Positions 8,252 to 17,372 of a stretch of DNA of 33,951 nucleotides are shown here, one piece after another (position 1 is the first letter of the stretch; the number at the start of each line of letters is the position of its first letter). The position numbers were made by a program, and so were the translations under genes. The DNA is from Bacillota bacterium (lineage in GTDB: Bacteria > Bacillota > DTU025 > JANLFS01), in contig JANLFS010000013.1 of the NCBI GenBank assembly GCA_024655925.1, positions 4,964 to 38,914 on the forward strand, read 5' to 3'. The notes below the pieces were generated by a model. The model made no database searches. It was not told the origin of the DNA and saw only the letters and a program-made list of their open reading frames with translations.

Positions 8252-9541
8252 TCACCCCCCGTCTCTCGGTCTTAAGACGCCTCTGCCCTCCGGCAGGGCG
8301 TCCGCGGCCTGATGCACTGCCATCGCTGCGCCAGGAGTCCCCTGCCTGACAAGCGACATGCCCCCTGCGGCAATCACAGCCGCGGCTGTGAAGAATGGGG
8401 CAATAGGTGAGAACGAATACAAGACCCCTCCCAGATACGGTCCAGCAGTTGCTACCGCTGACGTGGCTAAGTTGAAGAGGCCGAAAGCACGGCCGTCTGC
8501 ACGGCCCTGGAGTGTCTCCCCGACTCCCGCGAACGCCACCCCCTGGCCTGCCATGAATCCCCCCAGCATGAAAAGGGACCCCACTGTGGCTGAGTTGCCT
8601 GGCAGGAGGACGAAGCACATCAGGGCCGCGACAAACACCAACATGTTGCCGCCGACCGTAAGCAGCGCTCCTTTCCTGTCTGCCATCCTGCCCAGCAGGA
8701 GGGTTATCAGGACTTGTCCGAGTGACATTACCGACCCTAGCATGCTGACGATCCCCACGCTATTGCTTCGGACATCGCTCAGGTACTGCGAAATGAGAGG
8801 CTGGATCATGTAGTAGCCAAACGCACACGCAGAATAGCAGCAGATGAAGGCCATGAACCGTTGGTTTGTCACAAGTCCTCGATAGGTGTTTGCCCCGGCC
8901 TTGTGATTCCTCACCTCAGCCGCCGCGGGATTCTCATATTCATTCGGCTCCTTGGGTAGCAGAGCAATTACGCCCACAGCAGCCAAAAAGAACAAGAACG
9001 AGATCAAAAAGACCGGCCTTGCTCCCCTAGCCTCTGAGATGTATCCGGCGACTAGCGGGCTCGCTAACATGCCCGCCGCAAAGCCCGCGTTGATGATCCC
9101 AAAGACCGACCCCGACCCGCCCTTGGGTGCGTACGCTTGTACATAAGCGTTGAGGGCAGGATATCCTATAAGCGACCCTGAGTAGAGGGCGATACCCAGC
9201 GCAGCCATGCGATAATCGCGTGCAAAGTAATAGAGAATCGCTGAAGGAGTGCCCGCAATCCACGAAAACAACATGACTCGGGATCGATCAAACTTGTCAG
9301 CGATCACTCCCCCCGGTATGTACGAGACAGCCATGGCCGCCATTGATACCGAGAAGACGAAGCCCACTTGTGCAGGAGTGCATCCGATGCTGCGCAAGTA
9401 GACAGGAAACAAGTATGAATGCAGGCCGTATCCGAATCCCCATAGGAACATCGCCCAAGCTATCAGCCAAATCGGTGTCGGGACGTAACCTGCACGTCCT
9501 GTCCACGGCGCACCCACATTGCGCTGAGTGTTCCGGTTCAT
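8252..9541 (-). CDS. Major facilitator superfamily transporter
   Basis: A 429-residue membrane protein with about 12 predicted helices. After helix 2 there is the MFS loop motif GGVIADKFDRSRVM (motif A type), and a second copy, GRMADRKGALL, follows the helix 8 region, as expected for the internal duplication. A polar loop (PKEPNEYENPAAAEV) separates the two halves. The substrate cannot be predicted from sequence; the operon suggests a sugar, a sugar derivative or an end product. Its ATG overlaps the stop of the FGGY kinase gene as ATGA (9538-9541), so translation is coupled and it is the last gene of the operon. The presence of both an MFS and an ECF importer in one operon suggests two substrates, or import plus export. 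Confidence 0.9.
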   Translation of the reverse strand: MNRNTQRNVGAPWTGRAGYVPTPIWLIAWAMFLWGFGYGLHSYLFPVYLRSIGCTPAQVGFVFSVSMAAMAVSYIPGGVIADKFDRSRVMLFSWIAGTPSAILYYFARDYRMAALGIALYSGSLIGYPALNAYVQAYAPKGGSGSVFGIINAGFAAGMLASPLVAGYISEARGARPVFLISFLFFLAAVGVIALLPKEPNEYENPAAAEVRNHKAGANTYRGLVTNQRFMAFICCYSACAFGYYMIQPLISQYLSDVRSNSVGIVSMLGSVMSLGQVLITLLLGRMADRKGALLTVGGNMLVFVAALMCFVLLPGNSATVGSLFMLGGFMAGQGVAFAGVGETLQGRADGRAFGLFNLATSAVATAGPYLGGVLYSFSPIAPFFTAAAVIAAGGMSLVRQGTPGAAMAVHQAADALPEGRGVLRPRDGG

Positions 9542-10959
9542 CCGGACAACCCCCGTCTTTGCCAGAGGCCTTCGAGTGTCCTCTCTACACTCAAGAACAC
9601 ATCACTGGCTTTCCGATACTCCTCAGCGTCGTCCCGACGTGGCTCGAACACCCGCGCTGCCCGGACTACTGCGTCCACCCCCTCAGCTGCAGAGGCGAAC
9701 CTGCGAGCGGCCATGCCGGCGAGGATCACCGCCCCCAGAACAGCACCCTCTCGTGCTGCCATCTTGACAACAGGCACTCCGGTGATATCCGCCTTCATCT
9801 GGAGCCACCCGTCGTGGCGCGCCCCTGAGCCAACCGCCCGAATCTCGCGCGTCGTCCAAAGTAGCCCCGCCTCTTCCATGCACTCTCGCACCACGTAGGC
9901 GCACCCCTCCAGGACTGCCCGAAGCATGTCGTGGACACCGTGCCGTGGTCTTATGCCGACAAACCCTCCGGTCGCGCCGGGGATCGCGCGTGGGCTCCTC
10001 TCGCCCACCATGTGCGGCACGAACACGAGCCCTCCCGCACCCACCCTCGACCGAGTGAGGGCCTCCGCGATAACGCCTTCCCAGCCCTCTGAAGCCCGGA
10101 CAGCCGCGGGAAACAGGACAGACATAGCCCACGCCAAAGACCCACCAGTGTATGACACCGGGATAACCGTGAGACTAGTCCCAGGCACCACATGGCAGAC
10201 CGTGCCAGGCACAGTCGATATGCACGTGGAGGTCCCTGTCGAGTCACACGCCACTCCCTCAGTGATCACACCCGCACCAAGTGTCTCCACGAACGCGTCG
10301 ATTCCTCCCGACGCGACCGGCGTTCCTTCCGGAAGCCCAGTCTGGGAAGCCGCCTCTGCTGTCACCCGTCCTGCGGTCTCCCATGGGTCCACGAGCCTTG
10401 GGAAGAGTCTGCGCACACTCCAACCTGACGCCGCAGACACGCAGGACACGGCCGATGAATCAAAACATAACTCCCCTGTGAGCCTGAAGCATATGTAGTC
10501 CTTGGGCTGCAAGACAGCAGCCGGGGCGGTCTTCTTCGCCCAAGGTTGCCTTACAAGCCAGAGGGCAGTCGCCTCAAATGACGGCCCTGCGGCTCCTGTC
10601 TCACCGCCCGAGGACGCTGCAGCCTCCTCGAGAGGCCGCCTGTCCATCCACGTGATGACAGGTGACAGCGGCTTTCCGGAACCATCCAGTGCAACCAGGG
10701 ACGGCCCATGTCCAGAGAGTCCGACTCCAGCCACGCGAACCTGGCGGACCCCGCCTCCACCGCTCCCTTCCGCAAGGACTCTCCTTACGCACTCAGCTAC
10801 CGTGCACCAGATCCGTTCAGGGTCCTGTTGGAAGACGGAGTCAGTCGCCGCGGGTCGCCTTGATATCGAGACCTCTCCATTCTCCTTCCAGAGTGCAGCC
10901 TTGATCCAAGTCGTCCCTATGTCGACGCCAACAAGGGCTAGGCTGTTGTCTCTCCCCAT
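9538..10959 (-). CDS. FGGY-family carbohydrate kinase
   Basis: A 473-residue protein of the xylulokinase/gluconokinase type. The first domain opens with VGVDIGTTWIKAALW (phosphate loop 1) and contains GLSGHGPSLVALD and WMDRR. The second domain begins around GGIDAFVETLGAG, where the Asp is the expected catalytic base, followed by DSTGTSTCIS (ATP-binding) and the C-terminal VGSGARHDGWLQMKADITGVPV signature. FGGY enzymes phosphorylate sugars, polyols or related compounds using ATP. The substrate is unknown; overall it looks more like xylulokinases than like LsrK. The ATG is one base after the dehydrogenase stop, with GAGGA 8 bases upstream inside that gene. It is in the long operon and probably feeds the aldolase or dehydrogenase steps. 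Confidence 0.9.
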   Translation of the reverse strand: MGRDNSLALVGVDIGTTWIKAALWKENGEVSISRRPAATDSVFQQDPERIWCTVAECVRRVLAEGSGGGGVRQVRVAGVGLSGHGPSLVALDGSGKPLSPVITWMDRRPLEEAAASSGGETGAAGPSFEATALWLVRQPWAKKTAPAAVLQPKDYICFRLTGELCFDSSAVSCVSAASGWSVRRLFPRLVDPWETAGRVTAEAASQTGLPEGTPVASGGIDAFVETLGAGVITEGVACDSTGTSTCISTVPGTVCHVVPGTSLTVIPVSYTGGSLAWAMSVLFPAAVRASEGWEGVIAEALTRSRVGAGGLVFVPHMVGERSPRAIPGATGGFVGIRPRHGVHDMLRAVLEGCAYVVRECMEEAGLLWTTREIRAVGSGARHDGWLQMKADITGVPVVKMAAREGAVLGAVILAGMAARRFASAAEGVDAVVRAARVFEPRRDDAEEYRKASDVFLSVERTLEGLWQRRGLSG

Positions 10960-10960
10960 G

Positions 10961-12010
10961 TCACGCGTCCTCGCAGATTTGCAGCACTACCTTGAGAGTC
11001 TCTCCCGCTTCGGCCGCATTGAAGGCGGTCTTGGCGCCTTCTATCTTGAACACATGGGTTATGATGCCTTTCACGTTGATCCTCCCTGCCGCGATCATCG
11101 CAAGTGCCGTCTCGAAGTGGTGAGGAGCGAAGCCGAAGCTTCCCATGATCGTGATCTCGTCGTAGTGTAGTCGCTTGGCGTCTACCGTCAGTTGCGCATC
11201 CCCTGGAAGCCCTCCGAAGACGTTGACCACTCCGCCCTGCCTCACAGCCTCCATGCCGGTGTCCACCGCGTCCACCGCTCCCACACAGACGAAGGCCACA
11301 TCCGGGCCATCGCCCGCGGTCGACTCTCGGGCCCACTTCTTCACATCCGCCTCGGAAGGATCGATTACGAGTGCGCCACGCCGGCGAGCTTCCTCTCTTC
11401 GCCAGGCGTTAGGCTCGCTTACGAGCACCCGCGCGACCCCGACCGACTTGCATAGTTCCAGAATTAGAAGGCCCATAGGCCCCGCCCCTATCACAAGGAC
11501 AGTGTCGCCTAGCTGGACCCCGGCATCCGTTACTGCGTTGATACAGCAGGCAAGAGGCTCGGTGAGGCATGCCTCGTTCCTGTCGATCCCGTTCGGAAGC
11601 TTGAAGGTTCCCTTGCGGATCACTCCGGAGGGCACTCTTATGTACTCAGCGAACGCGCCCTCTATCCAGTCCTTGTTCATGCAGAGCTCCTGCCGCCCAT
11701 GCCGGCACAGGTCGCATGAATAGCATGGGACATATGGAGCGACTGCGACTTCGTCACCGAGACCCACATCGGGGTTCACTCCAGATGATTCGGACAGAGC
11801 CGGCCTCATCTCGACGATTCTCCCCACAGCTTCATGCCCGAGTATGCACGGAGGAGTGAACATGTGGTGGCCACGCCTGTATGTCTTGACGTCGGTACCG
11901 CACACACCGCATGCACTTACTTTGAGCAGTGCGTCCCCTGGACCGAGCTTCGGGCAATCGACCTCCTCAACCTTCAGATCCATAGGTCCATGGTAGACGA
12001 CCGCCTTCAT
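10961..12010 (-). CDS. Zinc-dependent medium-chain alcohol/polyol dehydrogenase
   Basis: 349 residues, the usual length for the sorbitol/threonine dehydrogenase group. Catalytic zinc ligands are visible as Cys37 (GVCGTD) and His59-Glu60 (LGHEAVG); the structural zinc site is the four-cysteine segment PCYSCDLCRHGRQELC. The nucleotide-binding fold carries GAGPMG, and the following strand ends in an acidic residue (VSEPN), favouring NAD over NADP. It should oxidise a secondary alcohol on a sugar, polyol or phosphorylated derivative. An in-frame upstream start at 12043 is ignored: ATG at 12010 overlaps the aldolase stop as ATGA (12007-12010) and gives the canonical MKAVVYHGP opening. Confidence 0.92.
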   Translation of the reverse strand: MKAVVYHGPMDLKVEEVDCPKLGPGDALLKVSACGVCGTDVKTYRRGHHMFTPPCILGHEAVGRIVEMRPALSESSGVNPDVGLGDEVAVAPYVPCYSCDLCRHGRQELCMNKDWIEGAFAEYIRVPSGVIRKGTFKLPNGIDRNEACLTEPLACCINAVTDAGVQLGDTVLVIGAGPMGLLILELCKSVGVARVLVSEPNAWRREEARRRGALVIDPSEADVKKWARESTAGDGPDVAFVCVGAVDAVDTGMEAVRQGGVVNVFGGLPGDAQLTVDAKRLHYDEITIMGSFGFAPHHFETALAMIAAGRINVKGIITHVFKIEGAKTAFNAAEAGETLKVVLQICEDA

Positions 12011-12753
12011 CCTCTTCGCACCCCCTCGTGCACTATCGTGCAAAGCTCACGCACCTTCTGTTCCGGATCCTCCGCCTGAAACACGTTTCTTCCGAAGGCG
12101 ATCCCCGCCGCTCCGCAATCCATGGCGCGCGCGACCATAGTGTTCGAATCGTCGACTTTTGGCCCACCAGCGATCACTATGGGCACCCTACATGCTCTCA
12201 CTATGTCACGAAAACTCTCACCCGTGAAATACGTCTTTATGACGTCCGCTCCAAGCTCGTACCCGACCCGCGCGCATACGGAAATCCACTCGGGGTCGAA
12301 ACTGTGTGCGGGGTCAGACGGTATGACTTCCGCCAGCACAGGTATGCCCAGCGCGTGGGAGTCGGAGATCACGCATCCCATGATCCCGAACATCTCTTGC
12401 TCGCACTCGGATCCGACAAGTATCATGACGCAGACTGCATCCGCCCCTAGGGCGCACGCCTCTTCCACAGTGCATACCAAAGTATGAAAATCCCCGCGCG
12501 GGCTGAACTTGCTGGCTCCCCCCGTCACTCTCACTATGAGGCCAGTTCGGCCTGCGTATTCCTTCCACTCGCTTCGGGCAAACCCCGGATTGACCAGGAT
12601 CGCGTCTGCCCCTCCTCGCACCACCTTGTCTATGATCCACGAAGGGTCGTCGATTCCCTTGACCGGCCCCATGAACCCGCCATAGTCGAGTGGGCAGATG
12701 ACTGCCTTCGCATCCTTAAAGATCCTTCGAAGTCTCACGTTGACTCCGGTCAC
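12007..12753 (-). CDS. Class I aldolase of the LsrF/archaeal FBP aldolase family
   Basis: About 248 residues. The match to the LsrF-type branch of DhnA/FbaB aldolases is strong: ICPLDYGGFMGPVKG near the start, a GSECEQ segment where LsrF has GSEYEH, GADVIKTYFTGESF with the Schiff-base lysine, then VPIVIAGGPK and a phosphate-binding GIAFGRNVFQ loop. The phosphate loop implies a phosphorylated substrate. LsrF itself acts in autoinducer-2 breakdown and others cleave fructose-1,6-bisphosphate; neither is established here. The start is GTG at 12753: AAGGAG lies 8 bases upstream, whereas the longer frame to 12783 would place the ribosome binding site inside the gene. It overlaps the upstream glycohydrolase gene by 38 bases. 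Confidence 0.87.
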   Translation of the reverse strand: MTGVNVRLRRIFKDAKAVICPLDYGGFMGPVKGIDDPSWIIDKVVRGGADAILVNPGFARSEWKEYAGRTGLIVRVTGGASKFSPRGDFHTLVCTVEEACALGADAVCVMILVGSECEQEMFGIMGCVISDSHALGIPVLAEVIPSDPAHSFDPEWISVCARVGYELGADVIKTYFTGESFRDIVRACRVPIVIAGGPKVDDSNTMVARAMDCGAAGIAFGRNVFQAEDPEQKVRELCTIVHEGVRRG

Positions 12754-13783
12754 ATTGGGTTCTCCTTTCCCGCAGAGAAACAAGGGTGTTGGCGACCTGC
12801 CGGAAGTCGAGGCGGTTCACCTTTTCGACTGTCCGTACCCACTCGTCCGGAAGGCCAGAGATACCGGACAGGGCCCCTGTTATGGCGCCGACGATCGATG
12901 CCAGTGTGTCGGTGTCTCCTCCCATGTTCGCGGCCGCTATGATTGCGGCCTTGGCGTCTGCCTCATACAAGGTTACGAGCCCCATGGCGGTGGGCACAAG
13001 CTCGGTTGGGGACATCCCCACCCCGCAGACCTCGTAAAGAGTGTCCTCGGCCGAAATGCGACTTGACCTCTCCGCCACGATCCTGAGGGCTAGCCTGATG
13101 CGGGCGGCGACAGACGCTCCCGCCCATTTCACCCCGAGCCTCTGTCCGTACTCCGCCCCGAATAGTGCGGCCTGCATCACCTCCTGAACTCTGGCCGATG
13201 CCGAGGCGCAACGTGGACACGATACCGCGCAGGATACAGCGCAGGCAACTGCGCACGCACCTGCTATAGCCACGTTCACCCCGTGCGTGGGCAAGCACGA
13301 CAGATAGCACTCGTGCGCCGCGCCGTCAAGGTCCCCTGCGTTGGCTATGCCGATCGGCGCGACCCGCATCGCCGCCCCAACCGTGGCGCCAGAAGAACCG
13401 GCACTCGCCGGGTCTTCGCCGTTCAGAAGCCTCTGCATGGCGGTCTTGCTGCTCGGCCCGAGGACCGACGAATCGAACGCGTTCGTATCGCGAGCCCACT
13501 TGAGGTACGCCTCAGCGGCTATCTCTGGGGTTATCTTGCCGTGCACCGATATCGCTTCGGCCAATGCGAGAGTCTGCTGAGTGTCGTCCGTCACCTGTCC
13601 GGCTGCCATCTCCGCGTGAATGTGCTCCGCGCGAGGCATGACGAACCCGTCTATGCGTCCGTACTTCTCCCTGATCTCCTCGCGTGACATGAACTCGGCA
13701 GGCATTCCCATGGCATCTCCAATGGCAAGCCCGGCAAGGCACCCCGCCACACGCTCCAGGTCAAGGGCAAGCACGCGCTTCAC
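12716..13783 (-). CDS. ADP-ribosylglycohydrolase (DraG/ARH) family protein
   Basis: A 355-residue all-helical enzyme family member. The signature metal-site motifs are intact: GDAMGMPAEF near residue 25, TDDTQ around 66, and MGGDTDT near the C-terminus; these bind the dinuclear Mg/Mn centre. Family members remove ADP-ribose from proteins or cleave related N- or O-ribosyl bonds. When embedded in sugar operons beside PfkB kinases, as here, a role in small-molecule glycoside or nucleoside breakdown is more plausible than protein modification; this is inference. The start is GTG at 13783, overlapping the kinase stop as GTGA (13780-13783). A cysteine/alanine tandem repeat interrupts a helix about residues 177-188. 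The C-terminal 20 residues are polar and overlap the next gene. Confidence 0.9.
   Translation of the reverse strand: MKRVLALDLERVAGCLAGLAIGDAMGMPAEFMSREEIREKYGRIDGFVMPRAEHIHAEMAAGQVTDDTQQTLALAEAISVHGKITPEIAAEAYLKWARDTNAFDSSVLGPSSKTAMQRLLNGEDPASAGSSGATVGAAMRVAPIGIANAGDLDGAAHECYLSCLPTHGVNVAIAGACAVACAVSCAVSCPRCASASARVQEVMQAALFGAEYGQRLGVKWAGASVAARIRLALRIVAERSSRISAEDTLYEVCGVGMSPTELVPTAMGLVTLYEADAKAAIIAAANMGGDTDTLASIVGAITGALSGISGLPDEWVRTVEKVNRLDFRQVANTLVSLRERRTQCDRSQRETSKDL
13220..13255 (-). repeat. Three tandem 12-base repeats inside the ADP-ribosylglycohydrolase gene
   Basis: Three adjacent imperfect 12-base units, on the coding strand TGCGCAGTTGCC, TGCGCTGTATCC and TGCGCGGTATCG, encode CAVA-CAVS-CAVS and are followed directly by another cysteine codon. 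Being multiples of three, they keep the frame and can expand or contract without inactivating the protein. Confidence 0.7.
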
Positions 13784-14775
13784 GATGCCGTGCTCCCTTC
13801 CAGGAACTCATCAAGCTCACCTCTTGTCGGCATGGCCTCTCTCGCCCCCACTCTCTGTATTGCCAGGGCAGCGCAGGCATTGCCTCTTCGGAGGCACTCG
13901 GCTGTTGGGAGCCCGTCTAGGAGGGCGCTCATGAAACCAGCGGAAAAAGCATCTCCAGCGCCAGTCGTATCCACCGCCTGCACCCTGAAGCAAGCCTGAG
14001 CAACCGAAGTGCCTGTCACGCCTACGGGCGCGCCGTCCGCCGTCGGACATGTGCCGCCCGAGCTGTAGCAGACTGCACCGCCTTGTCCCAAAGTGACGAC
14101 TGCATTCCTTATCCCATTGCAGAGAAGCCACGTCGCACCGTCCCGGTGATCCCCGCTGCTCCGAGCGCCCGCCGAGCTCATGAGCGACATGAGCTCTCCT
14201 CTAGAAAGCAGCACGTAGTCCGCCTCCCTGAGCAGCTCCATCAACGCGTGGATTGGGACCCACGAAGCCGTTCCCCCTGGACCGCACACCACCCGGGCTC
14301 CTCTTTCGCGGGCAAGAGCCGCAGCTCTACGGGCAACATCGGGGAACGCCTCTCCGATGTAAAGCAGATCTGTGCCCTCGATTGCAGAAGGGTCCAGCTC
14401 ATGGGGAGTCTCGAGAAGCGCCGTGCCGCCCAGGGAATAAATGATCCGCCTTCCCTGGCCGTCTACCACGATGATCGTCTGGGCGGTTCGGCCCGCGGGG
14501 TCGAAAACAAGCCAGCTCGTGTCCACCCCGTCTTTCTCGAATGCGGTCTTCAGCGTAAGGCCATTTTCGTCGGCCCCAACCTTGCCCACGAACCTCGATC
14601 CGACCCCGAGGCGTGAAAGCCCGACCGCGATGTTAGCTGTTGACCCTCCCGGCACGAGCATCGGCTCACCTTTGGCGAAGACCATTGCGTCGGGCGAAGG
14701 AAACTCCTCGACGGTGAATATGAAGTCCATCGCCGCCGCTCCAACACACACTGCCCGTCTGCATCCCAGGCCCAC
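13780..14775 (-). CDS. PfkB/ribokinase family carbohydrate kinase
   Basis: About 331 residues. PfkB signature 1 is seen at GGSTANIAVGLSRLG and signature 2 at DTTGAGDAFSAGF, with the anion-hole GAGD and catalytic Asp intact. The family phosphorylates sugars, nucleosides or sugar phosphates. The glycine-rich start VCVGAAAMDFIFTV is typical of ribokinase and nucleoside-kinase relatives. GTG at 14775 is chosen because it lies one base after the EcfT stop with AAGGTGGGAG at suitable spacing; the longer frame to 14805 would overlap EcfT. It is placed directly between the ECF transporter and the ADP-ribosylglycohydrolase-family gene, so it may phosphorylate the imported compound or the sugar released by that hydrolase. 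Which comes first cannot be read. Confidence 0.9.
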   Translation of the reverse strand: MGLGCRRAVCVGAAAMDFIFTVEEFPSPDAMVFAKGEPMLVPGGSTANIAVGLSRLGVGSRFVGKVGADENGLTLKTAFEKDGVDTSWLVFDPAGRTAQTIIVVDGQGRRIIYSLGGTALLETPHELDPSAIEGTDLLYIGEAFPDVARRAAALARERGARVVCGPGGTASWVPIHALMELLREADYVLLSRGELMSLMSSAGARSSGDHRDGATWLLCNGIRNAVVTLGQGGAVCYSSGGTCPTADGAPVGVTGTSVAQACFRVQAVDTTGAGDAFSAGFMSALLDGLPTAECLRRGNACAALAIQRVGAREAMPTRGELDEFLEGSTAS

Positions 14776-14776
14776 G

Positions 14777-15610
14777 TTACAACGCTCCCACCTTGAACAC
14801 CGCAAGCCCCACTATGCATACTGCCGCTGCCGCGAGCGAACCCCACAGCATGAGCGCGTCAGCGAATGTGGGCTCATACGGCCTGATGAACGTGAATCTC
14901 TTGCTGCTTCCGAACGCCCTTGATTCCATGGCCAGGGCCATGGTGTCGGCCATGGAGAGTGCATTTGAGAACACAGGGGAGATGACATGTGAGGCTTTGC
15001 GGATCCTCTCGGCAAATGCCCCTTTCTCGAAGTCGACGCCCTTCGATCGGTGTGCATCTATCAGTGTTCTCATCTGCATCTGCACTACGGGCACGAATTT
15101 CCACGCGGTCGATATCACGAACCCGACCTGGTAGGGGACGAATCGAATCCTGGCCAGGATCTGCACGATCTCCGATGGAGATGTCACATAGCCGAATATG
15201 GCCACCGCAACCAGGACGGTGAACACTTTCAGCGCCATTCCCACACCATATAGAACCCCCCCTATCATGACTGGCCACGCTGGGCCCACTCCCGGGATCC
15301 AACCGGGGATGATGTGGAAGAGCACCTGCCTCGGGTCCTCCAGAGTCACGCTCTTCGGAACGTAGGTGGCTCCCTGGATCAGCACTATTACTGCTGTTAC
15401 GATGATGAGGAATGAGAGCACTCCCTTTATCTTCGCCCACGGGAACGCGGCAAGGAACCCGAACCCGATGACAATCAGGCCGAGAACCGCCAGGTGCACG
15501 GGGTTGCTCCATATCACGCTCACCACTATGGTCGAGAGCAGCCAGATGGATTTGGCCCTCGGATCCAAGCGGTGCATCGGCGTTGACTTGCTTTCATACT
15601 CCACAATCAC
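14777..15610 (-). CDS. ecfT: ECF transporter transmembrane T component
   Basis: A 277-residue membrane protein with five to six hydrophobic segments. Between the last helices lies the cytoplasmic coupling region with the two short arginine motifs that plug into the ATPases: AHRSKG and, about 50 residues later, ESRAFG. EcfT links the two ATPase domains to the substrate-binding S component. The frame is open up to 15652, but GTG at 15610 has GGAGGT (15620-15625) nine bases upstream and gives a 17-base overlap with the ATPase gene, so it is preferred. The immediate neighbours encode the double ATPase and the S component, forming a dedicated (group I type) ECF importer rather than a shared module. 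Confidence 0.9.
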   Translation of the reverse strand: MIVEYESKSTPMHRLDPRAKSIWLLSTIVVSVIWSNPVHLAVLGLIVIGFGFLAAFPWAKIKGVLSFLIIVTAVIVLIQGATYVPKSVTLEDPRQVLFHIIPGWIPGVGPAWPVMIGGVLYGVGMALKVFTVLVAVAIFGYVTSPSEIVQILARIRFVPYQVGFVISTAWKFVPVVQMQMRTLIDAHRSKGVDFEKGAFAERIRKASHVISPVFSNALSMADTMALAMESRAFGSSKRFTFIRPYEPTFADALMLWGSLAAAAVCIVGLAVFKVGAL

Positions 15611-17372
15611 TTGATGCACACCTCCGTGCGGACGCACCCTCTCTGGATGCAAGAAGCCTCTGCGCGGCTTCTTCAGGCGTGAGGATCACCTCTCCCCATA
15701 TTGCGTTGGAGAGGTCCGCAATTGGCGGACGTCTGAGACTCGCCTGTTCCATCAAGTCCGGGCGGGAGAAGACCTCCTTGGGAGTGCCGTCCCCAACGAC
15801 TCGGCCTTTTGCCATCACGATGACTCTCTTGGCATAGAGGCTCACGATGTTCATGTCATGAGTGATGATTACGATGGTCATTCCATGCTCGCGTCGGAGA
15901 CGTTCGAGGTAATCCAATATCTGGAGGGACTCGACCCAGTCGAGTCCGGTGGTAGGTTCATCCACGATCAGGATCTTTGGGCCCATTGCCACCACTGAGC
16001 CTAGCGCGAGTCTCTGGCGCTCACCCTTGGTCAGGTATTTCGGCCAGACATCACGGTACTTGGCAAGCCCGATGTCGCACAGGATTCTCTCGGTGACCGC
16101 GTCGATCTGCCCTGGTGAAAGGCCGATGTTGGTTGGCCCGAACCGGAGTTCGTCTTCTACCGTCGTACAGAACAGTTGCTCGTCTGGGTTTTGGAAAACG
16201 TACCCCACTTCGCGGCAGAGCTCAGTTGTTGGAATACCCTTTGATGGCTTACCGAGTACTTCGATCTGACCAGAGGTGGGCCGAAGCAGGCCATTGAAGT
16301 GCCTTGTGAGCGTGGTCTTTCCGGCGCCGTTCTGTCCGACAATCGCTACGAACTCGCCTTCGTGTATGGTGAGGGTGACTCCGTTCAGAGCCTTCGTGCC
16401 CATGGGGTACCTGAACTCGAGGTCGACCGTCTCCAGGACGGGACGAGGCCCCCGCAGGAAAGAGGTGCTCCCAGCGGGTTTCTCCGCCTGCGCATCCGCT
16501 CGCCCGTTCAGCTGCACACTCTCAGCCCAGCCTGGAGGCCCCCACGCTCCGCGGCTAACTAGGGATACCGCCTCGTCGACCGTGAATGGAGGTTCCTCCC
16601 CTCCAATCAGCCGTCCAAACTCTACGATCTGCGGGACGCGTACGCCGGCGGCCCGGATCTCGTCTACATGGGCAAACACCTCCCGAGGACGCCCAGAGAG
16701 AACGAACTTCCCTCCCTTCATCACAAACACCCTGTCCGCCAAGGCGAGGATGTCGTCGACTTCCTGCTCTATCAGGACGACTGTGACCCCGAGAGATTCT
16801 TTGAGGTGGCGCACGCTCGCAAAGACCCGGGCTTTGCCCTCTGGATCCAGCATCGAGGTGGGCTCATCCAACACCATGATCTTGGGAAGCATCGCATAGA
16901 CCCCGGCGATGGCAGTGGCCTGTTTCTGGCCGCCAGACAGCCTGTGCGGAGCGCGTGATTCCAGGCCCTTGAGTCGCATAGCAGAGATCGCCTTGTCCAC
17001 TCTGTCCATAATGCCGGAGTAGTCCAGACCGAGGTTTGAGGGACCGAACGCAACATCTTCTTCTACCGTCATCCCGAAGAGCTGCACGTCAGGATCGCCA
17101 AACACAAGACCCACTCTAGTCGCCATTCTCGCAGTGCCCACCACAGATGGAACCATCCCGTCTACAACGACCTTGCCGGAGAGATCTCCGTCAATAAACC
17201 GGGGGATCGTTCCGTTCATAACGCACGCGAGCGTACTCTTGCCTGCCCCGGTGGACCCCAGTATCGCCACGCACTCGCCCGGCTCAACCTCGAGAGAGAC
17301 GCCATCGAGTGCTCGGCGTTTGGAGCCCTTGTAGTTGAAGCTGACGTCCTCCAGTGAAATGATCGGCGCCAA
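15594..17372 (-). CDS. Fused double ATPase of an ECF transporter (EcfA-EcfA)
   Basis: About 592 residues carrying two complete ABC domains joined by a 50-60 residue linker. Numbering from the longer GTG start at 17381: domain 1 has Walker A 42-50 (GSTGAGKST), signature LSGGQ at 148-152 and Walker B ending at Glu173; domain 2 has Walker A 349-356 (GQNGAGKTT), signature LTKGE at 450-454, Walker B Glu475 and switch His508. Domain 1 lacks the Q-loop glutamine (Gly95) and the switch histidine (Gln206), while domain 2 lacks a consensus signature. All three changes fall in the same composite ATP site. A TTG at 17372 is the likely start, as AGAGG sits 8 bases before it but abuts the GTG. It powers uptake together with the flanking T and S components. 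Confidence 0.93.
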   Translation of the reverse strand: MAPIISLEDVSFNYKGSKRRALDGVSLEVEPGECVAILGSTGAGKSTLACVMNGTIPRFIDGDLSGKVVVDGMVPSVVGTARMATRVGLVFGDPDVQLFGMTVEEDVAFGPSNLGLDYSGIMDRVDKAISAMRLKGLESRAPHRLSGGQKQATAIAGVYAMLPKIMVLDEPTSMLDPEGKARVFASVRHLKESLGVTVVLIEQEVDDILALADRVFVMKGGKFVLSGRPREVFAHVDEIRAAGVRVPQIVEFGRLIGGEEPPFTVDEAVSLVSRGAWGPPGWAESVQLNGRADAQAEKPAGSTSFLRGPRPVLETVDLEFRYPMGTKALNGVTLTIHEGEFVAIVGQNGAGKTTLTRHFNGLLRPTSGQIEVLGKPSKGIPTTELCREVGYVFQNPDEQLFCTTVEDELRFGPTNIGLSPGQIDAVTERILCDIGLAKYRDVWPKYLTKGERQRLALGSVVAMGPKILIVDEPTTGLDWVESLQILDYLERLRREHGMTIVIITHDMNIVSLYAKRVIVMAKGRVVGDGTPKEVFSRPDLMEQASLRRPPIADLSNAIWGEVILTPEEAAQRLLASREGASARRCASSDCGV

